Assembly (NCBI GenBank): GCA_039208375.1
Contig: JBCCRC010000007.1
Location: forward strand, 7,248 to 71,247
DNA length: 64,000 nucleotides
Direction: 5' to 3'
Source: JANQPC01 sp039208375
GTDB lineage: Bacteria > Pseudomonadota > Alphaproteobacteria > Rhodobacterales > Rhodobacteraceae
Below are positions 27,106-36,522 of this stretch, in pieces (the first letter of the stretch is position 1; each line of letters opens with the position of its first letter). Made by a program: the position numbers and the translations under genes. The notes below the pieces were generated by a model. It was not told the DNA's origin. It ran no database searches and saw only the letters and a list, made by a program, of their open reading frames with translations.

Positions 27106-28497
27106 ATGACTGACAAGACCGCCAACGCGATGTGGGGCGGGCGCTTCGCCGCCGGGCCGGACGCGATCATGGAGGCAATTAACGCCTCGATCGGGTTCGA
27201 CAAGCGGCTTGCGGCCCAGGATATCGCCGGGTCTCGTGCCCACGCTGCGATGCTCGCTGCGCAAGGCATCATCAGCACTAGCGATGCCGAGGCGATCCGG
27301 GAAGGCCTGCTCACGGTGTTGTCAGAGATCGAGGGCGGGCGCTTCGCCTTCTCTGCCGCGCTGGAAGACATTCACATGAATGTGGAGGCACGCCTGAAAG
27401 AGCTTGTGGGCGAGCCGGCGGGCCGGCTCCACACCGCGCGTTCGCGCAATGATCAGGTGGCCACCGATTTCCGGCTTTGGGTGCGTGACCAAATCGATGC
27501 CGCCGACCAGGGGCTCGCGGCGCTGATGCGCGCGCTGCTGGCGCAGGCCGAGGCGGGCGCGGATTGGGTGATGCCCGGCTTCACCCACTTGCAAACCGCA
27601 CAACCCGTCACCTGGGGCCACCATATGATGGCTTATGTGGAGATGTTTGGCCGCGATCGCAGCCGGTTTGCCAATGCCCGCGCCCGGCTGAACGAATGCC
27701 CCCTGGGCGCCGCCGCGCTCGCCGGCACGTCGTTCCCGATTGATCGATACGCCACCGCAGAAGCCCTTGGCTTCAATCGCCCGATGGCCAATTCGCTCGA
27801 TGCGGTCTCTGCCCGCGATTTCGCTTTGGAATTCCTTTCGGCAGCATCAATCAGTGCGATGCACCTTTCACGCCTCGCCGAAGAACTTGTGATCTGGTCT
27901 TCGGCGCAATTCCGCTTCGTTGCGATGTCGGACAGGTTTTCGACCGGCTCTTCGATCATGCCGCAAAAGAAAAACCCAGATGCAGCGGAGCTTCTGCGCG
28001 CCAAGATCGGTCGCATCCTCGGCGCGACGGTGGCGCTCTTCACGGTGATGAAAGGCCTGCCGCTCGCCTATTCCAAGGACATGCAGGAAGACAAGGAACA
28101 GGTCTTCGATGCCGCCGATACCTACCTCCTGAGCTTGGCCGCGATGGAAGGTATGGTGCGCGATATGGCGGCCAATCCCGAGGCGCTGCGCACGGCGGCG
28201 GCCTCAGGTTTTTCTACCGCCACCGATCTGGCGGATTGGCTGGTGCGCGAGTTGGGTTTGCCATTTCGCGAGGCACATCACGTCACCGGCAGCCTTGTGG
28301 CAGAGGCGGAATCCCGCGGATGCGATTTGCCGGATCTGCCGCTTGACGCGATGCAAACCGGCCATCCAGGCATCACAGAGGCCGTCTACGGCGTTCTTGG
28401 GGTAGACAATTCGGTGGCCAGCCGCACCTCATACGGCGGAACCGCACCCGATCAGGTGCGCGCCCAAATCGCCCGATGGAGGGAAGCTCTGGGATGA
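27106..28497 (+). CDS. argH: argininosuccinate lyase
   Basis: 463 residues from MTDKTANAMWGGRFAAGPDAIMEAINASIGFD. Signature GSSIMPQKKNPDAAELLRAK is intact. It splits argininosuccinate to arginine and fumarate. Stop overlaps the start of a small lipoprotein gene (ATGA), opening a coupled string that ends in lysA. Confidence 0.96.
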   Translation: MTDKTANAMWGGRFAAGPDAIMEAINASIGFDKRLAAQDIAGSRAHAAMLAAQGIISTSDAEAIREGLLTVLSEIEGGRFAFSAALEDIHMNVEARLKELVGEPAGRLHTARSRNDQVATDFRLWVRDQIDAADQGLAALMRALLAQAEAGADWVMPGFTHLQTAQPVTWGHHMMAYVEMFGRDRSRFANARARLNECPLGAAALAGTSFPIDRYATAEALGFNRPMANSLDAVSARDFALEFLSAASISAMHLSRLAEELVIWSSAQFRFVAMSDRFSTGSSIMPQKKNPDAAELLRAKIGRILGATVALFTVMKGLPLAYSKDMQEDKEQVFDAADTYLLSLAAMEGMVRDMAANPEALRTAAASGFSTATDLADWLVRELGLPFREAHHVTGSLVAEAESRGCDLPDLPLDAMQTGHPGITEAVYGVLGVDNSVASRTSYGGTAPDQVRAQIARWREALG

Positions 28498-28649
28498 GAT
28501 ATCTTGCGCTGATCGCCGTGATGACACTTGCGGCCTGTGAAAGCGGGCCGCGCCTTGGCGCCAACATCGGCATTGATTCCGGCGGGGTATCGGTGAACCC
28601 GGCGGTTTCGGGCCGCGTGGGCGGCGTTGGCGTGACGGTTACGCCATGA
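28494..28649 (+). CDS. small lipoprotein downstream of argH
   Basis: 51 residues, MRYLALIAVMTLAACESGPRLGANIGID and so on. The lipobox LAAC puts the lipidated Cys at position 15. The mature part is Gly/Val-rich (GGVSVNPAVSGRVGGVGVTVTP). It overlaps argH and the next lipoprotein gene by four bases each. Such a reading frame is a recurring neighbour of argH in Rhodobacterales as I recall; function unknown. Confidence 0.75.
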   Translation: MRYLALIAVMTLAACESGPRLGANIGIDSGGVSVNPAVSGRVGGVGVTVTP

Positions 28650-28786
28650 TCCGCGCGTTTGCCTTTGCGGCCCTATTGGCTCTGATCGGTTGCGGCGCCA
28701 ACGGCCCGCCTGAACCGCAGCGCGAGCGCGGCCCCGGCATTACGATCTCCGGCACGGCCACCATCGGTGTGGACGGCGCGTTCTGA
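28646..28786 (+). CDS. second small lipoprotein
   Basis: 46 residues, MIRAFAFAALLALIGCGANGPPEPQRERG then PGITISGTATIGVDGAF. Lipobox LIGC with Cys16. Its tail (ITISGTATIGVDG) is reminiscent of the Gly/Val-rich tail of the preceding lipoprotein, suggesting diverged duplicates. It overlaps the preceding gene (ATGA) and the following one (TGATG). Confidence 0.72.
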   Translation: MIRAFAFAALLALIGCGANGPPEPQRERGPGITISGTATIGVDGAF

Positions 28787-29103
28787 TGAGCCCGCTGCGC
28801 CTGATTTACCTGGGCCTTGCCATCTGGGGCGCGATCCACCCGATGTACTGGTTCGTTACCTATATGCGGCAGGAGGGTACGGGCCTCTCCGGCCTTATCG
28901 ATGCGTGGTATGTGAATGCGTCCACTACAGGGCTTACCTGGGATTTAATCATAGCGGCCATCGCATTGACGGTGTGGATCATCGCCGAAACCTGGGTGCG
29001 GCGGAACTGGATTGCACTTATTGCGATTCCCGCCACCTACTGCATCGGCGTATCTTGCGGCCTGCCGCTTTACCTGTTTCTGCGCAGCAAACCGATCACC
29101 TGA
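28786..29103 (+). CDS. DUF2834-type membrane protein
   Basis: 105 residues with three hydrophobic helices (near residues 4-26, 52-69 and 75-98). It matches the DUF2834 pattern (IYLGLAIWGAIHPMYWFVTY and IIAETWVRRNWIALIAIPATYCIG). Function unknown. It is coupled to both neighbours by TGATG overlaps. Confidence 0.8.
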   Translation: MSPLRLIYLGLAIWGAIHPMYWFVTYMRQEGTGLSGLIDAWYVNASTTGLTWDLIIAAIALTVWIIAETWVRRNWIALIAIPATYCIGVSCGLPLYLFLRSKPIT

Positions 29104-30368
29104 TGGACCATTTTCTCTACAAGGCCGGCGTGCTGCACGCCGAAGACGTGCCCCTGCCCGATATCGCGGCATCAGTGGGCACGCCGTTCTATTGCTATTC
29201 CACCGCCACGCTCACGCGGCACTACCGGCTGTTTGACGAGGCGCTGGACGGCCTTGATCACCTTGTGTGCTACGCAATGAAATCAAACTCCAACCAGGCG
29301 ATCCTGAAGCTGATGGCGGATCTGGGCGCCGGGATGGATGTGGTTTCGGGCGGCGAATACCAGCGCGCGAAAGCCGCGGGGGTGCCGGGGGAGCGGATCG
29401 TGTTCTCCGGCGTCGGCAAGACGGGCGAGGAGATGCGCGTCGCGCTTGAGGGCGGCATCCGGCAGTTCAACGTGGAAAGCGAGCCGGAGCTTGCCATGCT
29501 GTCCAGCATCGCCACATCGATGGGCGCCACTGCCCCAATCACGATCCGCGTAAATCCGGATGTCGATGCCCGGACGCACGAAAAGATTGCCACCGGCAAG
29601 GCCGAGAACAAGTTCGGCATCCCGATCTCGCGGGCGCGCGAGGTGTACGCACAGGCTGCCGCTCTGCCGGGGATCGAGGTGATCGGGATCGACGTGCATA
29701 TCGGCTCGCAGCTCACCGAGCTTGAGCCCTTCGAACAGGCGTATCTCAAGGTTGCCGAGCTGACGAAACAGCTCCGCGCAGAAGGTCACATGATCCGGCG
29801 CCTGGATCTGGGCGGCGGCCTTGGGATCCCCTACGAGCGCTCGAACACCGCGCCGCCGCTGCCCACCGAATACGGCGCATTGATCAAGCGCACCGTGGGC
29901 GATTTGGGCTGCGAGATCGAAATTGAGCCGGGGCGCCTGATCTCCGGCAATGCCGGCATCCTCGTTACCCAGGTGATCTATGTGAAATCGGGCGAAGGCC
30001 GGGATTTCCTGATCGTTGACGCGGCGATGAACGATCTCATCCGCCCCGCGATGTATGGCGCGTGGCACGATATCGTGCCGGTGGCTGAACCTGCGGCTGG
30101 GGTTGAACGGCAGCCGTTCGATATCGTGGGCCCCGTCTGCGAAACCGGCGATACCTTCGCAAAGGCCCGCCCGATGCCACCTGTGGAGGCGGGCGCGCTT
30201 GTCGCGTTCCGCTCCGCCGGGGCCTATGGCGCGGTGATGTCGTCTGAGTATAATACGCGCCCGTTGATCCCCGAGGTGCTGGTGCATGAGCATCAATTCG
30301 CTGTCATTCGGGCGCGCCCGAGCTTTGAAGACATCATAAACCGCGATAGTGTTCCTTCGTGGCTTTAA
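29103..30368 (+). CDS. lysA: diaminopimelate decarboxylase
   Basis: 421 residues from MDHFLYKAGVLHAEDVPLPDIA. The PLP lysine lies in VCYAMKSNSNQAILK, with DLGGGLGIPY for phosphate binding and the Cys site GPVCETGDTFAK. It makes lysine from meso-diaminopimelate. Last gene of the argH-lipoproteins-DUF2834-lysA string. Confidence 0.96.
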   Translation: MDHFLYKAGVLHAEDVPLPDIAASVGTPFYCYSTATLTRHYRLFDEALDGLDHLVCYAMKSNSNQAILKLMADLGAGMDVVSGGEYQRAKAAGVPGERIVFSGVGKTGEEMRVALEGGIRQFNVESEPELAMLSSIATSMGATAPITIRVNPDVDARTHEKIATGKAENKFGIPISRAREVYAQAAALPGIEVIGIDVHIGSQLTELEPFEQAYLKVAELTKQLRAEGHMIRRLDLGGGLGIPYERSNTAPPLPTEYGALIKRTVGDLGCEIEIEPGRLISGNAGILVTQVIYVKSGEGRDFLIVDAAMNDLIRPAMYGAWHDIVPVAEPAAGVERQPFDIVGPVCETGDTFAKARPMPPVEAGALVAFRSAGAYGAVMSSEYNTRPLIPEVLVHEHQFAVIRARPSFEDIINRDSVPSWL

Positions 30369-30383
30369 CGCCCTACTTCTGCG

Positions 30384-33029
30384 ATGGGGCAATGGCGCGA
30401 ATGGATGACGCTGAAGCAAACCAACACTGACGAGGCTCTGGGCCGCCTGAATCGGCCCGTTCTGCTCACCCACGCCGGGCTTTGGGCCGAGCGCGCCCTG
30501 CGCGCCTTTTGGCCGCTGGTCGCCGTTGTTTTGCTGGTTCTGGCCGCACTCATGGCGGGCCTGCAGGATGTAATGGCCGTTGAGCTTGTTTGGGGCGGCA
30601 TCGTCGCGTCCGCGGCCGCCCTGATTTCAACCGCCATTCTCGGCGCCCGCAGGTTTAGTGCGCCCACGCGCGCGGAAGCGGTTGATCGGCTTGACCGTAC
30701 GCTGCCCGGGCGCCCGATTACGGCAATAGCCGATGCCCAGATCGTCGGCGCGGGCGATACCGCGTCAGAGCGGGTCTGGGAGGCGCATGTTGCGCGGATG
30801 GCCGAGCGCACGAAAGGCGCGGGGCCCGTTGCCCCAAATCTTCGGCTTGCCGAGCGCGATCCCTACGCATTGCGCTATGTGGCGCTCCTTGCCTTCGTCA
30901 TGGCCGCCCTCTTCGGGTCGGTCTGGCGGGTGGCAAGCATTACCGACGTGGCGCCTGGGGCTGGGTCCCAGGCGTTGGCGGCAGGGCCCTCGTGGGAAGG
31001 ATGGGTGGAACCGCCAGATTACACGGGCCGCCCCAGCCTCTACCTCAATGACATCAGCGCCGAAACGCTGACCGTGCCGGCAGGAAGCACCATCACCCTG
31101 CGTTTTTACGGTGAGATCGGTGCTCTTTCGCTCAACGAGACGGTGTCTGGCCGCGTGGGCGAACTGCCGCCCGCGACGGATCCGTCGCAAGACTTCACGG
31201 CGGTGCAGGACGGCCGAATTGCGATCGACGGCCCTGGCGGGCAGGGGTGGGATATTCGCATTCTCGCAGACGCACCTCCGGAGATCGAGCCTGTCGATGA
31301 CCTCGAGCGCACCGTGGGCGGAGAGTTTCGTCAGCCTTTCCTGGCAAGCGATGATTATGGCGTTGTGTCTGGCAGTGCGGAAATCGCGCTCGATCTTGAC
31401 GCAGTCGACCGTCGCTATGGGCTTGCGGTAGAGCCTGAGCCCCGCGCACCCGTCACCCTTGATCTGCCGATGACGATTACCGGTGATCGGCGGGAGTTTG
31501 AGGAAACCCTTATCGATGATCTTGCGCAGCACCCCTTTGCCGGCCTGCCGATCACGCTGACACTCCTGGCAGACGATGCGGCGGGCCAAACCGGCACCAG
31601 CACCCCGGCGCAAGCTGTTCTGCCAGCTCGCCGGTTTTTTGACCCGCTTGCGGCGGCCGTCATCGAACAACGTCGCGATCTGCTCTGGTCGCGGGAAAAT
31701 GCGCCGCGAGTGGCGTCAATGCTTCGGGCGATCAGCCACCGCCCCGAAGCGGTTTTCGATTCGGAGACGACCTATCTGAAACTGCGGGTGGTACTGCGTC
31801 GGCTCGAGGCAGCATTCACATATGCATCTGTGACGGACGGCCTGCAGGAAGAGGTTGCCCAGGCGCTTTGGGACATCGCAATCGATATCGAGGAAGGCAC
31901 ACTTTCAAACGCTCTGGAGCGCCTGCGCCGCGCGCAAGACAGGCTTTCAGAAGCCATTCAGAACGGCGCATCTGATGAGGAAATCGCCGAGCTGATGCAA
32001 GAGCTGCGCGAAGCGATGCAGGACTATATGCAACAGCTGGCCGAACAGGCCGGCGAGGACGGCCAAAATGAAATGGCCGAGAACCAGGAAATGCAAGAGC
32101 TTTCGGGCGATCAGCTCGAAGAGATGCTGCAGCGCCTGCAGGAACTGATGGAGCAGGGCCGCACCGAGGAAGCGCAGGCCTTGCTCGATCAGTTACGCCA
32201 GATGATGGAAAACATGCAAATCGCCCAGGGCCAGCAGGGCGAAGGCCAGCAGGGTGAAGGCCAGCAGGCGATGGAAGGCCTGGCTGAAACCCTGCGCCAG
32301 CAACAAGGCCTGTCCGACGAAGCCTTCCGCGATTTGCAGGATCAATTCGGCCAGAATCAACAAGGGCAACAGGGGCAACAAGGCGAGCAGGGGCAACAAC
32401 AGGGCCAGCAGGGGCAACAGGGCCAGCAGCCCGGGCAAGGCCAGGGCCAGGGTCAGGGCCAACCGCAAAGCCCCGGCCAAGGTCAGCCTGGCCAGCCCGG
32501 CGAGAATCAGGGCCCCGGAAACCAGCAGGGCGGGCAACAAAGCCTGGCGGATCGGCAGCAAGCCCTTCGTCAAGAACTTCAGCGCCAGCAGCAAAACCTG
32601 CCCGGCGCCGGCACACCCGAAGGCGACGCGGCGCGTGAAGCGCTCGACCGGGCGGGCCGCGCGATGGACGGCGCGGAAGAAGACCTGCGTAACGAGGATT
32701 TTGCCGGGGCGCTCGACAACCAATCCGAAGCCATCGAAGCGCTGCGCGAAGGAATGCGCGAATTGGGCGAAGCGATGGCCCAGCAACAGGGCCAACCTGG
32801 ACAGCAGGGCGAAGCGGTGGGAGAAGCGAACCCGCTTGGCCAGCGCGATCCCCTAGGCCGAGAAGCCGGGCGCAACGGGCGGCTGGGCACCGATGAACAG
32901 CTGCTCCAGGGCGATGACGTGTATCGCCGGGCTCGCGAATTGCTGGATGAGATCCGCCGTCGCTCCGGCGAGCAATCGCGCCCGGACGTGGAGCTAGACT
33001 ATCTGCGCCGGCTCCTAGATCGGTTCTGA
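30384..33029 (+). CDS. DUF4175 / TIGR02302 family membrane protein
   Basis: Up to 881 residues; MTLKQTNTDEALGRL at 30405 is an alternative start. Two to three membrane helices occur in the first 190 residues, then a large extracytoplasmic region and a long Gln/Glu/Gly-rich stretch (about residues 530-830, with repeated GQQGQQ and GQGQ units, nt 32220-32560). This is the alphaproteobacterial low-complexity family TIGR02302, of unknown function. It ends flush against the convergent zinc-ribbon gene. Confidence 0.88.
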   Translation: MGQWREWMTLKQTNTDEALGRLNRPVLLTHAGLWAERALRAFWPLVAVVLLVLAALMAGLQDVMAVELVWGGIVASAAALISTAILGARRFSAPTRAEAVDRLDRTLPGRPITAIADAQIVGAGDTASERVWEAHVARMAERTKGAGPVAPNLRLAERDPYALRYVALLAFVMAALFGSVWRVASITDVAPGAGSQALAAGPSWEGWVEPPDYTGRPSLYLNDISAETLTVPAGSTITLRFYGEIGALSLNETVSGRVGELPPATDPSQDFTAVQDGRIAIDGPGGQGWDIRILADAPPEIEPVDDLERTVGGEFRQPFLASDDYGVVSGSAEIALDLDAVDRRYGLAVEPEPRAPVTLDLPMTITGDRREFEETLIDDLAQHPFAGLPITLTLLADDAAGQTGTSTPAQAVLPARRFFDPLAAAVIEQRRDLLWSRENAPRVASMLRAISHRPEAVFDSETTYLKLRVVLRRLEAAFTYASVTDGLQEEVAQALWDIAIDIEEGTLSNALERLRRAQDRLSEAIQNGASDEEIAELMQELREAMQDYMQQLAEQAGEDGQNEMAENQEMQELSGDQLEEMLQRLQELMEQGRTEEAQALLDQLRQMMENMQIAQGQQGEGQQGEGQQAMEGLAETLRQQQGLSDEAFRDLQDQFGQNQQGQQGQQGEQGQQQGQQGQQGQQPGQGQGQGQGQPQSPGQGQPGQPGENQGPGNQQGGQQSLADRQQALRQELQRQQQNLPGAGTPEGDAAREALDRAGRAMDGAEEDLRNEDFAGALDNQSEAIEALREGMRELGEAMAQQQGQPGQQGEAVGEANPLGQRDPLGREAGRNGRLGTDEQLLQGDDVYRRARELLDEIRRRSGEQSRPDVELDYLRRLLDRF

Positions 33030-34067
33030 TCAGCCCGCGTTGTCGCCGCCCAGCAGCCGTGACAGCCCGCCGACAGAGCGTTCCAGCGCGCCATCTAGGC
33101 CGATGCGCATGCCGTTGGCCCAATCGACATAGGCCGAGAGCGAGGGCTCCAGGGCCGGTATCGAACGGCCAAGCGCCGGCGCGCTGAGATAGAGCACAAT
33201 CATCCCCGCGGCGAAGAGCATCATCACCGAAAACCCGTAGCGAAACCCGCTGCGCCGCGCCTGCGCCTCCTCCAGATCCGCATGTGTGACAAGACGCTCG
33301 CGCCGATCCGAATTGGCGGTGAGCGTCGAGTTGATTTCGTCCACATCCGGCAAGGCATTGGGCGGCATGGGCGCCGACCGCGGCACAGGCTCTAGCTCTG
33401 GCTCTAGCTCCGCATTTGGCTCAGGTGCAGGCATCGGCTCCGGCGCCGGCTGTGGCGCAGGCGCTGCTGCGGGCTCTGGCACCTCTGGAGCACCTCGCAG
33501 GCGCGCGGTGCGTTCGGCAATATCGCGCTTAGGCTCCCCTTCCGGCAGCCCAAGTTCGGTTTGCGTCTCTAGCGGCTGGCTACGGTCCGCCGCGCGGGCG
33601 GCGCGTTCCAGATCCCGCTCTTCTTCAAGGATCTGGCGCACTTCTGGATCGATTGTTCGGCGCGGCAGCGCAGGGCCTGGTGCTGGCACAGGTTCCGGAT
33701 CAAGCGGTGGATCGTAAGCATCCTCATCCACCCAGTCAGTCTCGTCATCAACGGACGCGGCGCTTGCGTCGCCTTCAAGACGAGACCCAAAGAATTCTGC
33801 CGCTTCGTCTGTCAGCCCCGAGAGCCGGTCTGCTTCGGGTTCATACCCATCCCCCTGCGGCTCAGGTATAGCCTCGGGCTCCGGCGTAGCTGGGGGCGAG
33901 GCAGGCGGCTCGGGCGCGGGTGTCGGCTCTTGACTGGCCAGACCGCCCTCAGGCGGCTGGAACCAGGTCTTGCCGCAGTTCGAGCACTGCACATCGCGCC
34001 CCGCCTCTGGGATCAGCGATGCGTCGATTTCGTACTGCGCCGCGCAGTTAGGGCATGTCAGCCGCAT
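33030..34067 (-). CDS. MJ0042-type zinc-ribbon membrane protein
   Basis: 345 residues from MRLTCPNCAAQYEIDASLIPEAGRDVQCSNCGKTWFQ, a zinc ribbon with two CxxC pairs. A long acidic Pro/Glu-rich linker (residues 45-235, many PEPEP units) precedes one membrane helix (GFSVMMLFAAGMIVLYLSA). The type recurs near ftsEX in Rhodobacteraceae. Role unknown; the ribbon would face the cytoplasm. It is divergent from ftsE. Confidence 0.85.
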   Translation of the reverse strand: MRLTCPNCAAQYEIDASLIPEAGRDVQCSNCGKTWFQPPEGGLASQEPTPAPEPPASPPATPEPEAIPEPQGDGYEPEADRLSGLTDEAAEFFGSRLEGDASAASVDDETDWVDEDAYDPPLDPEPVPAPGPALPRRTIDPEVRQILEEERDLERAARAADRSQPLETQTELGLPEGEPKRDIAERTARLRGAPEVPEPAAAPAPQPAPEPMPAPEPNAELEPELEPVPRSAPMPPNALPDVDEINSTLTANSDRRERLVTHADLEEAQARRSGFRYGFSVMMLFAAGMIVLYLSAPALGRSIPALEPSLSAYVDWANGMRIGLDGALERSVGGLSRLLGGDNAG

Positions 34068-34220
34068 GTCGTTTTCCCTCGACCGGCGCACCGCGCCGTC
34101 ACCCGACTTCTTCGCATTTGCATATCAGGGCGCAAGGAAATCGCCAACCAAACCCAATGCACCTGATTGAACCCGCCGCACCGCTGGGGCAAACAAGCGG
34201 AAACCGACCGGGGCCGCCGT

Positions 34221-34898
34221 GTGATCGAGCTATCGAATGTAAGCTACAGCTATGGTGACAGGCGGCTGTTTTCTGAGATTTCCCTCGCTCTGCCGGCGGG
34301 ATCCTTCCACTTTCTCACGGGGCCCTCGGGCAGCGGAAAAACGACGCTGCTGAAGCTACTCTACCTTGAGCTGCGCCCCCAGGCTGGGCAGATCGCAGTG
34401 TTCGGGGAAGATGCGGCGGGGCTGGACCGCGATCAGGTGGCGCTCACACGGCAGCGGATCGGCATTGTGCATCAGGATTGCCGGTTCCTCGATCATCTCA
34501 GCTTGGTCGAAAACATCGCTCTGCCGCTCACAGTCGCAGGCAGAAACGTTGCGGCCGAGCGTAAAAATATGAACGAGCTTTTGGCGTGGGTGGGCCTAGG
34601 GGCGCAGGCAGGCTCCACGCCCCCGCAGCTTTCGGGTGGGGAGCGTCAGCGCGCCGCACTGGCCCGCGCCGTGATCCTGTCTCCCGATCTCGTGCTGGCG
34701 GACGAGCCTACGGGGAATGTGGATTGGGAGATGTCCACACGCCTCCTCACACTCCTCATTGAGCTCAATCGCATGGGCAAGACCGTCCTGATCGCCACGC
34801 ACGATCTTCACCTTATTCGCCAAGCTAAGGCGCAAGTCTCGGCCCGTGTGCTACGGATCCGCGACGGGGGCTTGCAATTGGCAGGGTCAGACTTGTGA
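34221..34898 (+). CDS. ftsE: cell-division ATP-binding protein FtsE
   Basis: 225 residues from GTG at 34221 (VIELSNVSYSYGDRRLF); an in-frame TTG lies 18 codons upstream but the tail is not family-like. Walker A GPSGSGKTTLLKLL, signature LSGGERQRAALARAV and Walker B LVLADEPTGNVD are intact. FtsE pairs with FtsX in the divisome to activate peptidoglycan hydrolases. Stop overlaps the GTG of ftsX. Confidence 0.93.
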   Translation: MIELSNVSYSYGDRRLFSEISLALPAGSFHFLTGPSGSGKTTLLKLLYLELRPQAGQIAVFGEDAAGLDRDQVALTRQRIGIVHQDCRFLDHLSLVENIALPLTVAGRNVAAERKNMNELLAWVGLGAQAGSTPPQLSGGERQRAALARAVILSPDLVLADEPTGNVDWEMSTRLLTLLIELNRMGKTVLIATHDLHLIRQAKAQVSARVLRIRDGGLQLAGSDL

Positions 34899-35794
34899 GA
34901 ACGCTTCCTCACCTTGCCACGCAGCTATCGGGTGGCGATGCCGAACGGATGGTGCCCCGCACGGGCGTAACCGCCAATTTGACGATGTTCGCCGCAGGCG
35001 CGATGGCATTTCTTTGTGTGTTTGCGCTGGCGCTTTTGTTTTCGACAAACCGCGTTGCCGAACGATGGGCGTCAGAGCTTGCGAATACCGCGACCGTCCG
35101 CATTTCTGCGCCAGACGGCCAGGAAGCAGCGCAAGTTGCCGCCGTTCTAGCGATCCTAGAACAAACGCCGGGCATCGCCAGCGCCCGCGCGATGAGTGAT
35201 GATGAGCAGGCGCTGCTTTTGGCGCCTTGGCTTGGCCCGGATCTGCCGCTTGCCGATCTTCCTGTGCCCCGACTTGTGGAGATTACCGAGGCCGGCAGCG
35301 GTTTCGATGCCGAGGGGTTGCGGCTTAGGCTGCGCGCCGAGGCGCCAGGCGCGGTTCTTGACGATCACACGCGCTGGCGGGCGCCCCTGATCGAGGCTGC
35401 CGATCGGCTTCGGAGTCTTGGTTGGTTGGCAATTGGGCTGATCACGGCGTCCATGGCCGCGATGGTAACACTGGCGGCCACGGCCGCGCTGGCCGCAAAC
35501 GGCCAGGTGATCGAAGTGCTGCGCCTCGCAGGCGCGCGCGACGCTTTCGTTGTACGCGCCTTTACCCGTCGTTTCACGTTGCGCGCGTTTTCAGGCGCGA
35601 TGGTTGGGGCAGTCTTCGCCATGGCAGCGGTGGGTGTGATGCCAAACCCCGGTGCCGCCGCAAGCTTTTTCAGTGGCCTGGGCTTTCGTGGCGGAGAGTG
35701 GTTTGCGCCCTTGTTTGTGCCCTTTGCCGCCGCGGTCGTTGCATTCCTTTCCACGCGGTTTGCCGCGACCCGCCGCCTTCGGAGCATCCGCTGA
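34895..35794 (+). CDS. ftsX: cell-division protein FtsX
   Basis: 299 residues, GTG start in the ftsE stop. An N-terminal membrane helix (FAAGAMAFLCVFALALLFS) is followed by an extracytoplasmic domain (about residues 55-165) and three C-terminal helices, the FtsX layout. The stop overlaps the plsC start (TGATG). Confidence 0.9.
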   Translation: MRTLPHLATQLSGGDAERMVPRTGVTANLTMFAAGAMAFLCVFALALLFSTNRVAERWASELANTATVRISAPDGQEAAQVAAVLAILEQTPGIASARAMSDDEQALLLAPWLGPDLPLADLPVPRLVEITEAGSGFDAEGLRLRLRAEAPGAVLDDHTRWRAPLIEAADRLRSLGWLAIGLITASMAAMVTLAATAALAANGQVIEVLRLAGARDAFVVRAFTRRFTLRAFSGAMVGAVFAMAAVGVMPNPGAAASFFSGLGFRGGEWFAPLFVPFAAAVVAFLSTRFAATRRLRSIR

Positions 35795-36522
35795 TGGCGC
35801 TTCAATGGGTGCGCTCTTTGGTGTTCAACGCGCAGATGTATATTGCGATGCTGGTGCTGGGCATCGTCTATTTGCCTGCCGCGCTTCTCACCCCCGATGG
35901 TGCGCTCAGAGCATGCCACACCTACTGCCGCTGGGTGATCTGGACGGCATCATGGATGATTAAGTTACGCGTCGAGCTTCGGGGCACCCCGCCCTCCGAC
36001 CCTGTTTTGATCGCGGCCAAGCACCAGTCTTTCCTCGATATCATTGTGATCTTCCATGCTGTGCCGTCAGGGCGTTTCATCATGAAGCGGCTTTTGATGT
36101 ACGCGCCAATTATCGGCCAATACGGGCTTCGGATCGGTTGCATTCCAGTCAACCGCGGCAGGCGCGGCGCAGCTATCGCCGAGATGCAAAAACGGGTGGC
36201 CGCCGGTCAGGCCCGCCCAGGCCAGTTGATCATCTACCCGCAGGGCACGCGCGTCGCCCCCGGCGCAGCGCGACCCTATAAGGTAGGTACAGCGGTCCTT
36301 TACGAGCAACTGGGGCAAGACTGCGTGCCCGTCGCCACGAACATCGGTGTGTTTTGGCCAAAGCGCGGCGTTCTGCGCAAACCAGGCACTGCAGTGGTTG
36401 AGTTTCTGCCGCGCATCCCGGCGGGTCTGCCGAAGGATGACTTCCTCATACGGCTGGAGCGTGATGTTGAAACCGCGTCAAATGCCCTGATGCGCGAGGC
36501 AGGCTTCGCTCCAGTGGATTAA
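35794..36522 (+). CDS. plsC: 1-acyl-sn-glycerol-3-phosphate acyltransferase
   Basis: 242 residues. Catalytic HX4D appears as AKHQSFLDI, and the glycerophosphate site as YPQGTRVAPG (Gln in place of the usual Glu of EGTR). An N-terminal membrane helix anchors it. It makes phosphatidic acid. It is in an operon with ftsEX and convergent with accA (four-base overlap). Confidence 0.9.
   Translation: MALQWVRSLVFNAQMYIAMLVLGIVYLPAALLTPDGALRACHTYCRWVIWTASWMIKLRVELRGTPPSDPVLIAAKHQSFLDIIVIFHAVPSGRFIMKRLLMYAPIIGQYGLRIGCIPVNRGRRGAAIAEMQKRVAAGQARPGQLIIYPQGTRVAPGAARPYKVGTAVLYEQLGQDCVPVATNIGVFWPKRGVLRKPGTAVVEFLPRIPAGLPKDDFLIRLERDVETASNALMREAGFAPVD

Noticed and set aside
32220..32560. Repeated GGCCAGCAGGG-like units as a CRISPR or minisatellite
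   Set aside because: They encode the in-frame Gln/Gly repeats of the DUF4175 protein, are irregular and have no spacers.
31816..33123. Leftward 435-residue open frame opposite the DUF4175 gene
   Set aside because: It mirrors the Gln/Gly-rich repeat coding region on the other strand and shows no family features.
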